This document shows positions 51,426-60,566 of a DNA stretch of 64,000 bases, one piece after another; the first letter of the stretch is position 1, and every line of letters starts with the position of its first letter. Location: the NCBI GenBank assembly GCA_007713455.1, contig VMRT01000004.1:124001-188000 (forward strand). Direction: 5' to 3'. The notes under the pieces are model-generated. The model saw only the letters and a list, made by a program, of their open reading frames with translations. It was not told the origin of the DNA and ran no database searches. The translations under genes and the position numbers were made by a program. This DNA is from Pseudomonas sp. (lineage in GTDB: Bacteria > Pseudomonadota > Gammaproteobacteria > Pseudomonadales > Pseudomonadaceae).

Positions 51426-53156
51426 TCAGGCGGGGGCCTCGCCCGGCTCCGGGCGCAACAGGCGCAGTGCTTTCTCGCGGGCCTGACTCAGGTTGCGCAC
51501 GTACAGCAGATGGCCCTGCAGGCGGTGGATGCCGGCGCGGCGCAATTTCAGGCGGACACGCGCATTGCTACCACTCAGGATCAGCGTGACCCCCAGTCGG
51601 CGGTAATCCACCAGCACGTTTTCCAGCGATGCCAGCGCGGTCATGTCCAGCATCGGCACCGCGCTGATGTCGACGATCACCACCTTCACCTCGGGATTGA
51701 AGCGCCGCAGGGCTCCCAGCGCCTTTTCCGCCGCGCCGAAGAACAGCGGCCCACGGATCGCGTAGGTCGCCACGTGCTCGGGCATGTCCTGGAGGATGCG
51801 CCGCTGCTCGCGCGAGAGAGCGGTGGTGTCGGTCAGCTCGCTCATGCGCTTTATGAACAGCCCGGCTGCCAGCAGCAGCCCGACCCCGACGGCCAGCACC
51901 ATGTCGAACAGCACGGTGAGTGTCAGGCAGGTCAGCAGCACCAGCACATCGCTGCGCGGTGCGATGCGCAATACGTGCATCACGTGCGGCGCTTCGCTCA
52001 TGTTCCAGGCCACCATCACCAGCAACGCCGCCAGTGCCGCCATGGGCAGGTAACTGAAGAGCGGCGCCAGCCAGAGCACCGCGACCAGCACCACGCCCGC
52101 ATGAATCATTGCTGCCAGCGGCGAGAACGCCCCGGCCCGGACATTCGTGGCGCTGCGGGCGATCGCTGCGGTCGCGGTGATGCCGCCGAACAGCGGGGCG
52201 ACCAGATTGCCCAGCCCCTGGCCGATCAGCTCGCCGTTGGGCTCGTGGTTGCTGCCGGTCATGCCGTCGGCGACCACGGCGCAAAGCAGCGACTCGATGG
52301 CGCCGAGCATGGCGATGGCAAACGCCGGCGCGAGCAATTCGCGGAACAGCTCGTAACTCAGCTGCAGCGGCTGGCCATCCGGACCGGGTAGCAGCCAGGG
52401 CCAGGCGAAATCGGGGAGAAACGGTGGAATACCCGGATGGGTGATGCCGTCCAGGGTGTAGCTGAACCGCTCGCCAAGGGTCGCCACGGACAATCCGGAC
52501 GATTCCAGCAGCAAACCTGCCAGCGCACCGACGGTCAGTGCCACCAGGTGCCCGGGTACTTTCGGTACCCAGCGCGGCCAGATGATCAGCACCGCGAGAC
52601 AGATCGCCGCCACCAGCGCGTCGCCGAGCCGGGCGCCCGGCAGCGAGCGCAGCAGCAGGCCGACCTGCTCGACGTAGTGCTGTGGCTGTTCGGTCAGCGT
52701 CAGGCCGAACAGGTCCTTGATCTGCAGAGTGGCGATGACGATGCCGATGCCCGCGGTGAATCCGAGGGTGACAGGGTAGGGGATGAATGCGATCAGGCGT
52801 CCAGCGCGCAGCAGGCCCAGTGCGATCAGGATCAGACCGGCGAGCATGGTGCACAGCAGCAGGCCGCCAAGGCCGAACTGCTGGGTGATCGGCAACAGGA
52901 TCACCACGAAAGCCGCTGTCGGCCCGGAGACATTGAAGCGCGATCCCCCGGTCAGCGCGATCAGTGGCGCGGCGATCAGTACGGTGTAGAGGCCGTGCTG
53001 TGGCGCCACGCCAACGGCGATCGCCAGAGCCATGGCCAGCGGGATGGCGATGATGCCGACCGTCAGGCCGGCGCTGATATCGCCGCGCAGCGCGCGGGCA
53101 CCGTAGCCCAGACGCAGGACCTGGTGCCAGGCAGCAAACAGTGGGGGAAGCTTCAT
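51426..53156 (-). CDS. SulP/SLC26 family anion transporter with STAS domain
   Basis: 576-residue inner membrane transporter, probably for sulfate or another anion. The transport core has 12-14 hydrophobic segments and begins RGDISAGLTVGIIAIPLAMALAIAVGVAPQHGLYT, with GSRFNVSGPTAAFVVIL as the SulP signature. The C-terminal STAS domain (residues about 440-560) includes VKVVIVDISAVPMLDMTALASLENVL. The ATG at 53156 has AAGGAGCG upstream; the longer frame to 53453 adds about 99 residues without family support. Confidence 0.9.
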   Translation of the reverse strand: MKLPPLFAAWHQVLRLGYGARALRGDISAGLTVGIIAIPLAMALAIAVGVAPQHGLYTVLIAAPLIALTGGSRFNVSGPTAAFVVILLPITQQFGLGGLLLCTMLAGLILIALGLLRAGRLIAFIPYPVTLGFTAGIGIVIATLQIKDLFGLTLTEQPQHYVEQVGLLLRSLPGARLGDALVAAICLAVLIIWPRWVPKVPGHLVALTVGALAGLLLESSGLSVATLGERFSYTLDGITHPGIPPFLPDFAWPWLLPGPDGQPLQLSYELFRELLAPAFAIAMLGAIESLLCAVVADGMTGSNHEPNGELIGQGLGNLVAPLFGGITATAAIARSATNVRAGAFSPLAAMIHAGVVLVAVLWLAPLFSYLPMAALAALLVMVAWNMSEAPHVMHVLRIAPRSDVLVLLTCLTLTVLFDMVLAVGVGLLLAAGLFIKRMSELTDTTALSREQRRILQDMPEHVATYAIRGPLFFGAAEKALGALRRFNPEVKVVIVDISAVPMLDMTALASLENVLVDYRRLGVTLILSGSNARVRLKLRRAGIHRLQGHLLYVRNLSQAREKALRLLRPEPGEAPA

Positions 53157-53348
53157 GCCTGGGACGCTCCTTGTAGGCGAAGGCGCCATTATAGGCGCGG
53201 GCAGCTCTTGTTCTTTGTGCTGAAAGATCGCCCGGTATACCGAGGCGGCGATGTACGACCTTGGTCGCAAGCCGGCCTGGCGCGTTGAGTGCGTCGCCTG
53301 CGAGGAGTAAACTGCCGCCCCCGTGAGACCCCGTGGACCGGAGGCGGC

Positions 53349-53636
53349 ATGCGTAAAGACAAGAAGCAGGTGATTGGCGACGAGATCGCGGATGAGTCGA
53401 TCAAGCTGTTTCTTCAGCCTGAACCGGCTGACGACACCCCCCCTTCGCTGCACAAGCTGATCAAGGCCTATCGCGGCCTGCGCATTGATGATTTCGAGCG
53501 CTTTCTAGGCTTCTTCGTGGCCGCCGGCTACGACCTCGATGCCCGGGATAGCAAAGGGCAGAGCTTTATCGATCTGGTCGCCAAGCAGCGTCAGGCCAGG
53601 CCCTATATCGAACTGATCGAGGCCATGCGCGGCTGA
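53349..53636 (+). CDS. PA4642 family protein, function unknown
   Basis: 95-residue soluble protein. MRKDKKQVIGDEIADESIKLFLQPE and YRGLRIDDFERFLGFFVAAGYDLDARDSKGQSF are conserved in the Pseudomonas family named after PA4642. The position just before mqo mirrors P. aeruginosa, where PA4640 is mqo. The ATG at 53349 is the family start; the frame is open further upstream but without homology. Confidence 0.82.
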   Translation: MRKDKKQVIGDEIADESIKLFLQPEPADDTPPSLHKLIKAYRGLRIDDFERFLGFFVAAGYDLDARDSKGQSFIDLVAKQRQARPYIELIEAMRG

Positions 53637-53979
53637 ACTGAGGGCCGCCGTTTCGTATCGAATGCATCGGCACAGTCCGCTGCCAGCGGCGAAGGTTGCG
53701 GCTGGCTTCGGCAACATGATTCGCAATCGTTTTCCTCGCAGCGTCCACCGTCGAGCACTGGGCCAGGCCCGCTCCGGATGGATCGCAGCGAGAGGAAGGA
53801 GGCCAAAAGCCGCCCTTCCGACAGCTGGCAGGCAGCCTTTGGCTTCCTGTTCTCGGGCACATGTTCCCGAGCAGCGGTCCAGGCACATGCTCCGTTCCTG
53901 ACCGTCTGGCTGGTGGGTTTTACGGGGCCGCGTACTGCGGTCTCGACAGTTTAATGCTGTGATTCTGGAGAACGCGTTG
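53637..53979. other. intergenic region before mqo
   Basis: 343 bases without a recognisable gene, terminator or repeat. It should hold the mqo promoter, but no convincing -35/-10 pair is seen. Confidence 0.4.
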
Positions 53980-55470
53980 ATGACGCAACACGATAGCGAA
54001 GCAGTGGATATGGTGCTGGTGGGAGCCGGCATCATGAGTGCGACCCTCGCGGTACTGCTCAAGGAACTCGATCCCAATATCAAGCTGGAAATCGTCGAGC
54101 TGCAGGAATCAGGGGCCATCGAAAGCTCCAACCCGTGGAACAATGCCGGTACCGGTCACGCCGGGCTCTGCGAGCTGAACTACACGCCCGACAGCAAAGA
54201 TGGCGCAATCGACATCAAGAAGGCCGTGCTGATCAACACCCAGTTCGAGGTCTCCAAGCAGTTCTGGGCCTACCTCGCTGACCGTGAAGGTTTCGGTTCC
54301 CCGCGTGATTTCATCAATGCTGTTCCGCATCTGAGCTTCGTGCGCGGCAGCAAGAACATCGACTATCTCAAGCGTCGCTTCGATGCGCTGAAGACCCATC
54401 ACGCCTTCGCTGACATGGAGTACAGCGAGGATCGCGCGACTCTGGCCGAGTGGATGCCGCTGATGATGCCGGGCCGCGCCGCCGACGAGCCTATCGCTGC
54501 AACTCGCGCCATGAACGGTACCGACGTAAATTTCGGTGCGGTGACCAGCCAACTGCTCGGCTATCTGTCGCGCAGTGCTGGGGTCAAGGTGTCCTACAAC
54601 CAGAAGGTCACCGGTCTCGACCGTACAGCCAGCGGCTGGAAAGTCGACATCAAGAACACTCGCACCGGCGAATCGCGCCAGGTGCAATCCGGCTTCGTCT
54701 TCCTCGGCGCCGGTGGCGCTGCGCTGCCGCTGCTGCAGATGTCCGGTATCGACGAAGGCAAGGGCTTCGGCGGCTTCCCGGTCAGCGGCCAGTGGCTGCG
54801 CTGCGACAACCCGGAAATCGTCAAGCAGCACCAGGCCAAGGTCTACAGCCTGGCAGCAGTCGGCGCGCCGCCGATGTCCGTACCGCACCTGGACACCCGT
54901 GTCGTCGACGGCAAGAAGTCCCTGCTGTTCGGGCCCTACGCCGGCTTCACCACCAAGTTCCTCAAGCGCGGTTCGTTCATGGACCTGCCGCTGTCGATTC
55001 GGCCGAGCAACATCGGCCCGATGATGGCCGTGGCACGCGACAACATGGACCTGACCCGCTACCTGATCAAGGAAGTGATGCAGTCCATGGAGGACCGCCT
55101 GGAAACCCTGCGTGGTTTCTATCCCGAGGCCAAGGCCGAGGACTGGCGTCTGGAGATCGCCGGCCAGCGCGTGCAGATCATCAAGAAGGACCCGAAGAAG
55201 GGCGGCATCCTGCAGTTCGGCACCGAACTGGTCGCGGCGAAAGACGGCACCATCGCCGCGCTGCTCGGCGCTTCGCCGGGCGCTTCGGTGACCGTTTCGA
55301 TCATGCTCGACCTGCTCGAGCGCTGCTTCCCCGAGCAGTACCGTTCGCAGGCCTGGTCCAGCAAGCTGCAGGAAATGTTCCCGGCTCGCGAAACCACGCT
55401 GCAGAACGACGCAGCAGCCTACCGCGAAATCAGCGAAATGGCCGACAAGCGCCTGGGCCTGGAGTACTGA
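53980..55470 (+). CDS. mqo: malate:quinone oxidoreductase
   Basis: 496-residue FAD-dependent peripheral membrane enzyme that oxidises malate to oxaloacetate and reduces quinone, replacing NAD-linked malate dehydrogenase in the TCA cycle. The FAD loop is [20 protein letters not shown]. The substrate region [20 protein letters not shown] and the ending [14 protein letters not shown] are characteristic. The ATG at 53980 has GGAG nine bases upstream; a GTG at 53959 would add seven residues. Confidence 0.96.
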   Translation: MTQHDSEAVDMVLVGAGIMSATLAVLLKELDPNIKLEIVELQESGAIESSNPWNNAGTGHAGLCELNYTPDSKDGAIDIKKAVLINTQFEVSKQFWAYLADREGFGSPRDFINAVPHLSFVRGSKNIDYLKRRFDALKTHHAFADMEYSEDRATLAEWMPLMMPGRAADEPIAATRAMNGTDVNFGAVTSQLLGYLSRSAGVKVSYNQKVTGLDRTASGWKVDIKNTRTGESRQVQSGFVFLGAGGAALPLLQMSGIDEGKGFGGFPVSGQWLRCDNPEIVKQHQAKVYSLAAVGAPPMSVPHLDTRVVDGKKSLLFGPYAGFTTKFLKRGSFMDLPLSIRPSNIGPMMAVARDNMDLTRYLIKEVMQSMEDRLETLRGFYPEAKAEDWRLEIAGQRVQIIKKDPKKGGILQFGTELVAAKDGTIAALLGASPGASVTVSIMLDLLERCFPEQYRSQAWSSKLQEMFPARETTLQNDAAAYREISEMADKRLGLEY

Positions 55471-55496
55471 CCAGCAGGCCAGTCCCGGCTCGAACG

Positions 55497-55528
55497 AAAA
55501 GCCCCGTACGAACCTACGGGGCTTTTTT
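55497..55528 (+). terminator. rho-independent terminator after mqo
   Basis: AAAAGCCCCGTA and TACGGGGCTTTTTT form a hairpin with a T tail, 27 bases after the mqo stop codon. The A-rich side lets it serve the convergent small gene at 55556 as well. Confidence 0.9.
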
Positions 55529-55555
55529 GTGCCCTGAACAAAGCGCCTGTTCCGC

Positions 55556-55747
55556 TCAGGCCGCGCGTTCGCAGTCGGTGGGAAGATGCCGGCCAATCCA
55601 GCTCAGACGCGCTTCCTCGACCTCCACCCAGTTCGCGCCATCGGGCCGGCCGGCACTGCTCAGCAGCATGCGGCAGCGACCCTGTTCGTCGAGCAGGGCG
55701 AAATGACGGGGCTTGCGGCGGCGCAGCAGCGAAAGGATCTGGCGCAT
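55556..55747 (-). CDS. small hypothetical protein
   Basis: 63 residues, basic N-terminus (MRQILSLLRRRKPRHFALLD) and a WVEVEEARLSWIGRHLP segment, reminiscent of small proteins scattered in Pseudomonas genomes but not assigned to a named family here. The ATG at 55747 has AGGAG eight bases upstream; the GTG at 55756 is too close to that site. Convergent with mqo. Confidence 0.6.
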   Translation of the reverse strand: MRQILSLLRRRKPRHFALLDEQGRCRMLLSSAGRPDGANWVEVEEARLSWIGRHLPTDCERAA

Positions 55748-55914
55748 GGGTTTCACTCCTGGCGAAGAGATGCTCCCTTATCGCAGGGCTCTATGACAGC
55801 CGCGTGAAATGAACGGCGCAGCACTGCCATCGGTCTGAATCGCATCACTGTCGGCGCGTCGTACCGCTGGGTATACTGCGCCGCACTCGTCGCCCCTAAC
55901 CTGGAGAAAACAGC

Positions 55915-56499
55915 ATGCTGCAACGCCTGTTGTTCGGTTTTGTCACCGTTCTTGGAATGAGTCTCGTAGGCTGTGCCCACAGCCCCCAGCAGCTCGATCC
56001 GAACCCCAAACTCAATGGCACCATCAATCCTGTCGGCCAGGGCCAGCCGGTCGTCGTGCGCGTGGTCGATGCGCGCCCCTCGCCGACCCTTGGCACCCGT
56101 GGCGGCCTTTACCCGGAAACCAGCGCGGTGATCGTGCCAAGTGCCAAGGTCATACCCAAGCTGCAGGCCCAGACTGAAGCGGCGGTGCGCCTGCTCGGCT
56201 TCACCCCGTCGCCCAACGCCTACAACGCGCCGCAGCTGACCCTGACCCTCGCGGAGCTGAAGTACCAGTCGCCGAAAGAAGGGCTGTACGTGACCGAGGC
56301 CAATATTGGCGCGACGCTGAAGATCGAAGTGCAGAACGCCGGTAAGCGTTACAACGGCCGCTATGGTGCCTCGCTGAACCAGCGTTTCGGCATGGCGCCG
56401 AACGAGCAGACCAACACCAAGCTGGTCACCGATGTGTTGAGCGATGCGCTGACCCGCGTCTTCCGCGACGACAACATCGGTCGCCTGCTAGCCGAGTAA
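55915..56499 (+). CDS. YajG family lipoprotein
   Basis: 194-residue lipoprotein with lipobox LVGC at residues 16-19. The YajG family pattern is visible: VVVRVVDARPSPTLGTRGG, SAVIVPSAKVIPKLQAQTEAAVRLLGF and a C-terminal TKLVTDVLSDALTRVFRDDNI. The function is unknown in E. coli as well. CTGGAGAAAACAGC precedes the ATG. Confidence 0.87.
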   Translation: MLQRLLFGFVTVLGMSLVGCAHSPQQLDPNPKLNGTINPVGQGQPVVVRVVDARPSPTLGTRGGLYPETSAVIVPSAKVIPKLQAQTEAAVRLLGFTPSPNAYNAPQLTLTLAELKYQSPKEGLYVTEANIGATLKIEVQNAGKRYNGRYGASLNQRFGMAPNEQTNTKLVTDVLSDALTRVFRDDNIGRLLAE

Positions 56500-56540
56500 G
56501 TCGCCAGCGATACGCACGACTCGCTGGTCCTGTCGGCCCG

Positions 56541-56577
56541 AAACCCTGCCATGGCCCAGCCTGGCAGGGTTTCTTCG
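56541..56577 (+). terminator. terminator after the YajG gene
   Basis: AAACCCTGCCA and TGGCAGGGTTT pair around a short loop and are followed by CTTCGTTTT. About 42 bases after the stop codon. Confidence 0.7.
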
Positions 56578-56592
56578 TTTTCACGGGGCGGA

Positions 56593-56621
56593 AACGAAAA
56601 CGCCCCGCGATCAGCGGGGCG
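56593..56621 (-). terminator. terminator of the DUF1329 gene
   Basis: On the minus strand CGCCCCGC, the loop TGATC and GCGGGGCG are followed by TTTTCGTTTC. It lies about 20 bases after the stop codon at 56641. The preceding plus-strand terminator is only 16 bases away, back to back. Confidence 0.8.
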
Positions 56622-56640
56622 TCGAGTGCAGCCAGTCGAT

Positions 56641-58002
56641 TCAGCGAACGCCGGAGTTGCGCAGGGCAGCCGGGGTGTACTGGTTGGAGTTGGCCTTGTA
56701 GTTGTAGGTGTAGGGGTTCTTCTCTTCGTTCTTCATGCCCATGACCAGGTAGCGGCCAGAAATCAGGTCGTACAGGGTCTCCATCGAGTACAGCGGAACC
56801 TGCACGTTGTAGAAGTACAGACTGTGCGCCTCGGCTACGCGCCACAGCTGGTTGCGGCCGTCGTAATGGTCGATCACCGCAGCCTGCCAGGTGTCTTCGT
56901 CGATGAAGAAGTGGCGCTTGGCATAGATGTGGCGCTCGCCCGACTTCAGCGTGGCTTCCACTTCCCATATGCGGTGCAGCTCGTAACGGGTCAGGTCCTG
57001 ATTGATATGGCCGGCCTTGACGATGTCTTCGTACTTCAGCTCGGGCGAATCCAGGCGGTAGGAGTTGTAGGGGATGTACACCTCTTTCTTGCCGATCAGC
57101 TTCCAGTCGTAGCGGTCCGGCGCACCGTTGAACATGTCCAGGTTGTCGGAGGTGCGCAGGCCGTCGGCTGCAGTGCCCGGGCCGTCATAGGCGACCTGCG
57201 GGGCGCGGCGTACACGCCGCTGGCCGGCGTTGTAGATCCACGCCATGCGCGGTTCCTTCACCTGGTCCAGGGTCTCGTGTACCAGCAGCACGTTGCCGGC
57301 CAGGCGGGACGGCTCGGTGACCTGCTGCTTGAAGTAGAACAGCACGTTGCCGTGCTTCTCGGGGTTGTAGTCGGTCAGGGTGTCGGTATAGACCACCTCA
57401 TCGACGAACTTAACCAGGCTGAAGCTGCCGTTCACCTGTGGCGTGGCCTGGGCGACGACGCGCCGCGCCGAGCCCCCGCGGTAGCGGGTAATGTGGTTCC
57501 AGGCGACTTCGAGGCCGTCCTTGGGGATAGGGAAGGCGACGGCCTTCTCGAAGTTCTCCAGGCCGTTGCCGCCGCGGACCATGTTGGTCTGCGTGGCATT
57601 GCGCGCGGCGGCGTCATAGACATGCTGCGGCATGGCTGCGCTGCGGCGTGTCTCGTAAACCGGCAGGCGGTAGCTGTCCGGATAGCGCTTGAGCATGGCG
57701 ATCTGCCCAGGTGTCAGGTTGTCCTTGTACTGCTCGTAGTTCTGCGCCGTGATGGTGAACTTGGGCTTGTCGCTGGCGTAAGGATCGCTGACGAAACCGT
57801 CTGGTGTCACCGTCGCAGCGTCCTGAGCCAAGCCGCCGGTCCAGGCTGGAATGGTACCTGCAGCGTTGCCGGACTTCTCCGCGCCGATCGGCGTCAGTTC
57901 GTTGCCGAGGCGGGCAGCCTCGGTTTCGGACACCGCAGCCATGACGTTACTGGCCAGCAGTGAAAGCGTGAGCGCTCCGGTTGTGAACATTGTTATTTTC
58001 AT
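56641..58002 (-). CDS. DUF1329 outer membrane lipoprotein-sorting-like exported protein
   Basis: 453 residues with a signal peptide (MKITMFTTGALTLSLLASNVMA). The mature start AAVSETEAARLGNELTPIGAEKSGNAAGTIPAW is the typical opening of DUF1329, followed by RYPDSYRLPVYETRRSAA, LLVHETLDQVKEPRMAWIYNAGQRRVRRAP and VEATLKSGERHIYAKRHFFIDEDTW. The fold is LolA/LolB-like; in Pseudomonas relatives often sit with RND exporters or DUF1302 proteins for hydrophobic compounds, but no such partner is next to it here. Confidence 0.92.
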   Translation of the reverse strand: MKITMFTTGALTLSLLASNVMAAVSETEAARLGNELTPIGAEKSGNAAGTIPAWTGGLAQDAATVTPDGFVSDPYASDKPKFTITAQNYEQYKDNLTPGQIAMLKRYPDSYRLPVYETRRSAAMPQHVYDAAARNATQTNMVRGGNGLENFEKAVAFPIPKDGLEVAWNHITRYRGGSARRVVAQATPQVNGSFSLVKFVDEVVYTDTLTDYNPEKHGNVLFYFKQQVTEPSRLAGNVLLVHETLDQVKEPRMAWIYNAGQRRVRRAPQVAYDGPGTAADGLRTSDNLDMFNGAPDRYDWKLIGKKEVYIPYNSYRLDSPELKYEDIVKAGHINQDLTRYELHRIWEVEATLKSGERHIYAKRHFFIDEDTWQAAVIDHYDGRNQLWRVAEAHSLYFYNVQVPLYSMETLYDLISGRYLVMGMKNEEKNPYTYNYKANSNQYTPAALRNSGVR

Positions 58003-58378
58003 TATCTCGTCCTGTCATTTCTGAATAGCTGATTCCCCGTGGCGCTCGCTGCTGCTGCGCCATGTGATTCGGCCTGAAGAGCTGTGCCTGCAGCGCCTGG
58101 GTTGCGGGTAACCGCTCGATGGAAAGGGATGCTTGTCCATTGACCGTTATCGCATTTGGCTGCCGCCCCCGCACAGGCTCTATTTCGCCGTTTCGAGGTA
58201 TGCCGAGGGTGACGGCGCACCCGGCCTTTAGTCAAGGCCGACCGGTGAAGAGCGCGTCATAAGCTGGCCTGATAATGGTGCAGGACTGACATCGCTCCGT
58301 CGAGGAATTCGGAATCCTGGCGGGCGTCTGGATACACTACGCGGCTGCCTGGGCGACTTCGAAGAGAGGAAAATCTGG
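58003..58378. other. intergenic region between divergent genes
   Basis: 376 bases between the divergent DUF1329 gene and the small membrane protein gene. No repeat or RNA is recognised. Confidence 0.4.
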
Positions 58379-58651
58379 ATGGTGTTACATGCGCAGTCGG
58401 GGCTGGTGATCGCCCCAGCATTGCTTCTCAACGGGCTGGCGCTGCTGTGCGCGCTGTGCGGCAGCTGGTTGCTACTGGCGACGCATTGGCGAGAGACACG
58501 CGCCCTGCGGCGGCCGCTGGTCGCTTCCGCACTGGAAACTGCGTCGACGAGCGATGGCGCGACTCAGCGTGTCAATCAGCTGTTCAACAGGGTAGGCGGG
58601 GCTGGACTGCTGCTCGGCCTGGGGCTGTCGATGGCCTCACGGCTGCTCTGA
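58379..58651 (+). CDS. small membrane protein, hypothetical
   Basis: 90 residues with two hydrophobic segments (about 10-35 and 74-88) and a charged loop between them (THWRETRALRRPLV ... TQRVNQLFNRV). GAGAGGAAAA lies a few bases before the start. No family recognised. Convergent with the acyltransferase gene, which makes a real gene plausible but not certain. Confidence 0.6.
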   Translation: MVLHAQSGLVIAPALLLNGLALLCALCGSWLLLATHWRETRALRRPLVASALETASTSDGATQRVNQLFNRVGGAGLLLGLGLSMASRLL

Positions 58652-58671
58652 ACGTGTTTTCGATTCGCTGA

Positions 58672-58703
58672 AGGGCCCGCGGATCAGGTACTGCGGGCCT
58701 TTC
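58672..58703. terminator. hairpin between convergent genes
   Basis: AGGGCCCGC and GCGGGCCTTT pair around an eleven-base loop, followed on the plus strand by CGGGTT. A weak, perhaps bidirectional, terminator. Confidence 0.45.
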
Positions 58704-58707
58704 GGGT

Positions 58708-59874
58708 TCAGGGTTCCAGACCGGCGTTGAGCCGGTACTGATTGCGCACCGGCATGGCGTACTGCTGAATCAGATAGGGCTGCTGCACGCTCGGGCAGGC
58801 GGCCAGACGCTTGCTCCATTCGGCTTCGGCGCGCTCCACTTCCTCGCGACTGAACAGCTCGGCGGCGCTGGGCACCTGGATATCCGGATCACGGTCGTCC
58901 CAGAGGCGGTACGCGAGGTAGTGCACCGGGAATAGCCGATAGCTGCCGAGAATCTGCCGATCCAGCGCCAGGGCCATCTGCTTGGAATCTTCGGGCGCGC
59001 GCTCCATGGGCGTGCCGAAGGCGATGTGCACGCGTCCCTTGTAGCCGGTGATACCCAGGGCAATGCTCGCGTCGTCCTCGCCCGGTGCCTTGGTATAGGT
59101 GCCGGTGGTGGCGCGGATGTATAGCTCGCGGGCCTTGGCCTGGTCGCATGGGTCGTATTCATAGCTGATCGCCACCGGCACCGGGCGCAGTGCCGCCAGT
59201 GCGTCCGCGAACGCCTCGTCCTTGCGGCTCATGTGCAGCATCTTGAGGATCGCCGAATCGGTGCGGTCGTCCCCATCCTTCGCGCGCCCTTCGGCCTGGG
59301 CTATCCACACCGACTCGCCATCGTTGCGGATCGAATGGTTGATGTACGCCGACAGCACCTGGTAAGCCGCCAGCTTCTCGCGCCGCCCACTGATGGAGCG
59401 GCGCACGATGAAGCTCTTGTTCAGACGCATCAGATCGCTGACGAAGGGGCGCTGCAGCAGGTTGTCGCCGATGGCGATGCGCGGAGTGCGGATGCCGGCC
59501 TGATAGACCGCATAGTTGACGAACGCCGGGTCCATGACGATGTCGCGGTGGTTGGCCAGGAACAGATAGGCTCGTCCCTGCTGGAGCTGCTCCAGGCCGG
59601 AAAAGGTCACGCCGTCGGTAGCGCGCTCGATCGTGCGGTCGATGTAGGCTTCGATCTTGTGCTGCAGTGCGTCTACCGTGCGGATACTGGCGAACTGCTT
59701 GCGCAACCTCCGCGAAATGACTGGCTTGATCAGCCAGCCCATGCTGTCGGCCAGCCGCGGGAAACGGAAGTGCGCCAGAATGTCGAGAAACTCGCGATCG
59801 GCGAACAGGCGCGCCATGACCAGCGGTACTTCGGCGTCGGCGTAGGGTCGGATGGCTTCGAATTCGTCCATCAT
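58708..59874 (-). CDS. 1-acyl-sn-glycerol-3-phosphate acyltransferase family protein
   Basis: 388-residue PlsC-domain protein. The acyltransferase block is FLANHRDIVMDPAFVNYA (catalytic His-Asp region), with FIVRRSISGRREKLAA and VWIAQAEGRAKDGDDRTD as the following conserved boxes. Longer than classical PlsC, with an extra N-terminal part (DIL...RFPRLADSMGWLIKPVISRRLRKQF) and C-terminal part. The acyl acceptor is not known. Two adjacent ATG codons can serve as start. Confidence 0.85.
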   Translation of the reverse strand: MMDEFEAIRPYADAEVPLVMARLFADREFLDILAHFRFPRLADSMGWLIKPVISRRLRKQFASIRTVDALQHKIEAYIDRTIERATDGVTFSGLEQLQQGRAYLFLANHRDIVMDPAFVNYAVYQAGIRTPRIAIGDNLLQRPFVSDLMRLNKSFIVRRSISGRREKLAAYQVLSAYINHSIRNDGESVWIAQAEGRAKDGDDRTDSAILKMLHMSRKDEAFADALAALRPVPVAISYEYDPCDQAKARELYIRATTGTYTKAPGEDDASIALGITGYKGRVHIAFGTPMERAPEDSKQMALALDRQILGSYRLFPVHYLAYRLWDDRDPDIQVPSAAELFSREEVERAEAEWSKRLAACPSVQQPYLIQQYAMPVRNQYRLNAGLEP

Positions 59875-60112
59875 GCTCTCTGTAAAGGAAACGAGGAACG
59901 GGCCTGCAACGGATGGGCAGGCAATTTGCGGAACGGACCGGAGCCGGCTGGCTCATACTCATCGAGTAAACGGCCGTTTCGCCTCATGCCTGTGAAATCC
60001 TGCTTGCGGCCCAGGGTGCCCAATTGCGGGACACACCGAGTCGGTCTTCTAAAGGTTCGAATCAGCGACCTTTAAAGACGGCGATTATAGCGACAAGTCA
60101 CCCGGAGGACCG

Positions 60113-60295
60113 ATGCTGGAAACACAGCTCTTTCATTGCCCTTATTGTGGCGAGCCGGTCGAGGCCGTCCTCGATCTCAGTGCGGGCGATCAGCAGTACA
60201 TCGAGGACTGCGCCGTGTGCTGCCGGCCGATCGTCTTCGACCTGCGTACGGACGGTGAACAGTGGCAGCTGGAAACCCGCGGGGAGGACGAATGA
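60113..60295 (+). CDS. CPXCG motif-containing cysteine-rich protein
   Basis: 60-residue zinc-ribbon-like protein with two Cys pairs, CPYCG near residue 9 and CAVCCRP near residue 34, matching the CPXCG family of unknown function. GGAGG lies seven bases before the ATG. Its stop codon overlaps the start of the DUF2007 gene, so the two are coupled. Confidence 0.88.
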   Translation: MLETQLFHCPYCGEPVEAVLDLSAGDQQYIEDCAVCCRPIVFDLRTDGEQWQLETRGEDE

Positions 60296-60555
60296 TGCGG
60301 CGTATCTACGAGCCGCGCGATCTGCTGGAGGCGGAGATGCTCAGCGGCATGTTGATTGCCGAGGGCATTGAGGCATTCCTGGCGGGTAGTCATCTGATCG
60401 GCGCCATGGGCGAGCTGCCGGCGGCTGGGCTGCTCGGACTGATGGTTGCGGATGCGGATGCCGAGCGGGCACGCCAGCTGATCGCTGCGTACAATGGCGC
60501 CGAGCCGTTGCCGGGCGATGAACCGGAGAGTTACCCCGGCGAACTGATCTGCTGA
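60292..60555 (+). CDS. DUF2007 domain protein (putative signal-transducing)
   Basis: 87 residues with the family pattern MRRIYEPRDLLEAEMLSGML, AEGIEAFLAGSHLIGAMGEL and LMVADADAERARQLIAAY. ATGATG at 60292 offers two starts. DUF2007 is a PII-like or ACT-like small fold of unknown function. Coupled to the CPXCG gene, a pairing that is common in Pseudomonas. Confidence 0.87.
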   Translation: MMRRIYEPRDLLEAEMLSGMLIAEGIEAFLAGSHLIGAMGELPAAGLLGLMVADADAERARQLIAAYNGAEPLPGDEPESYPGELIC

Positions 60556-60566
60556 CGAGTCTTTTT

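Noticed and set aside
51426..53453. 675-residue version of the SulP transporter
   Set aside because: The additional 99 residues have no family match and overlap the PA4642-family gene on the other strand.
53637..53958. small genes or a regulatory RNA before mqo
   Set aside because: Frames in this gap have no ribosome binding site or family resemblance and no stable structured element was recognised.
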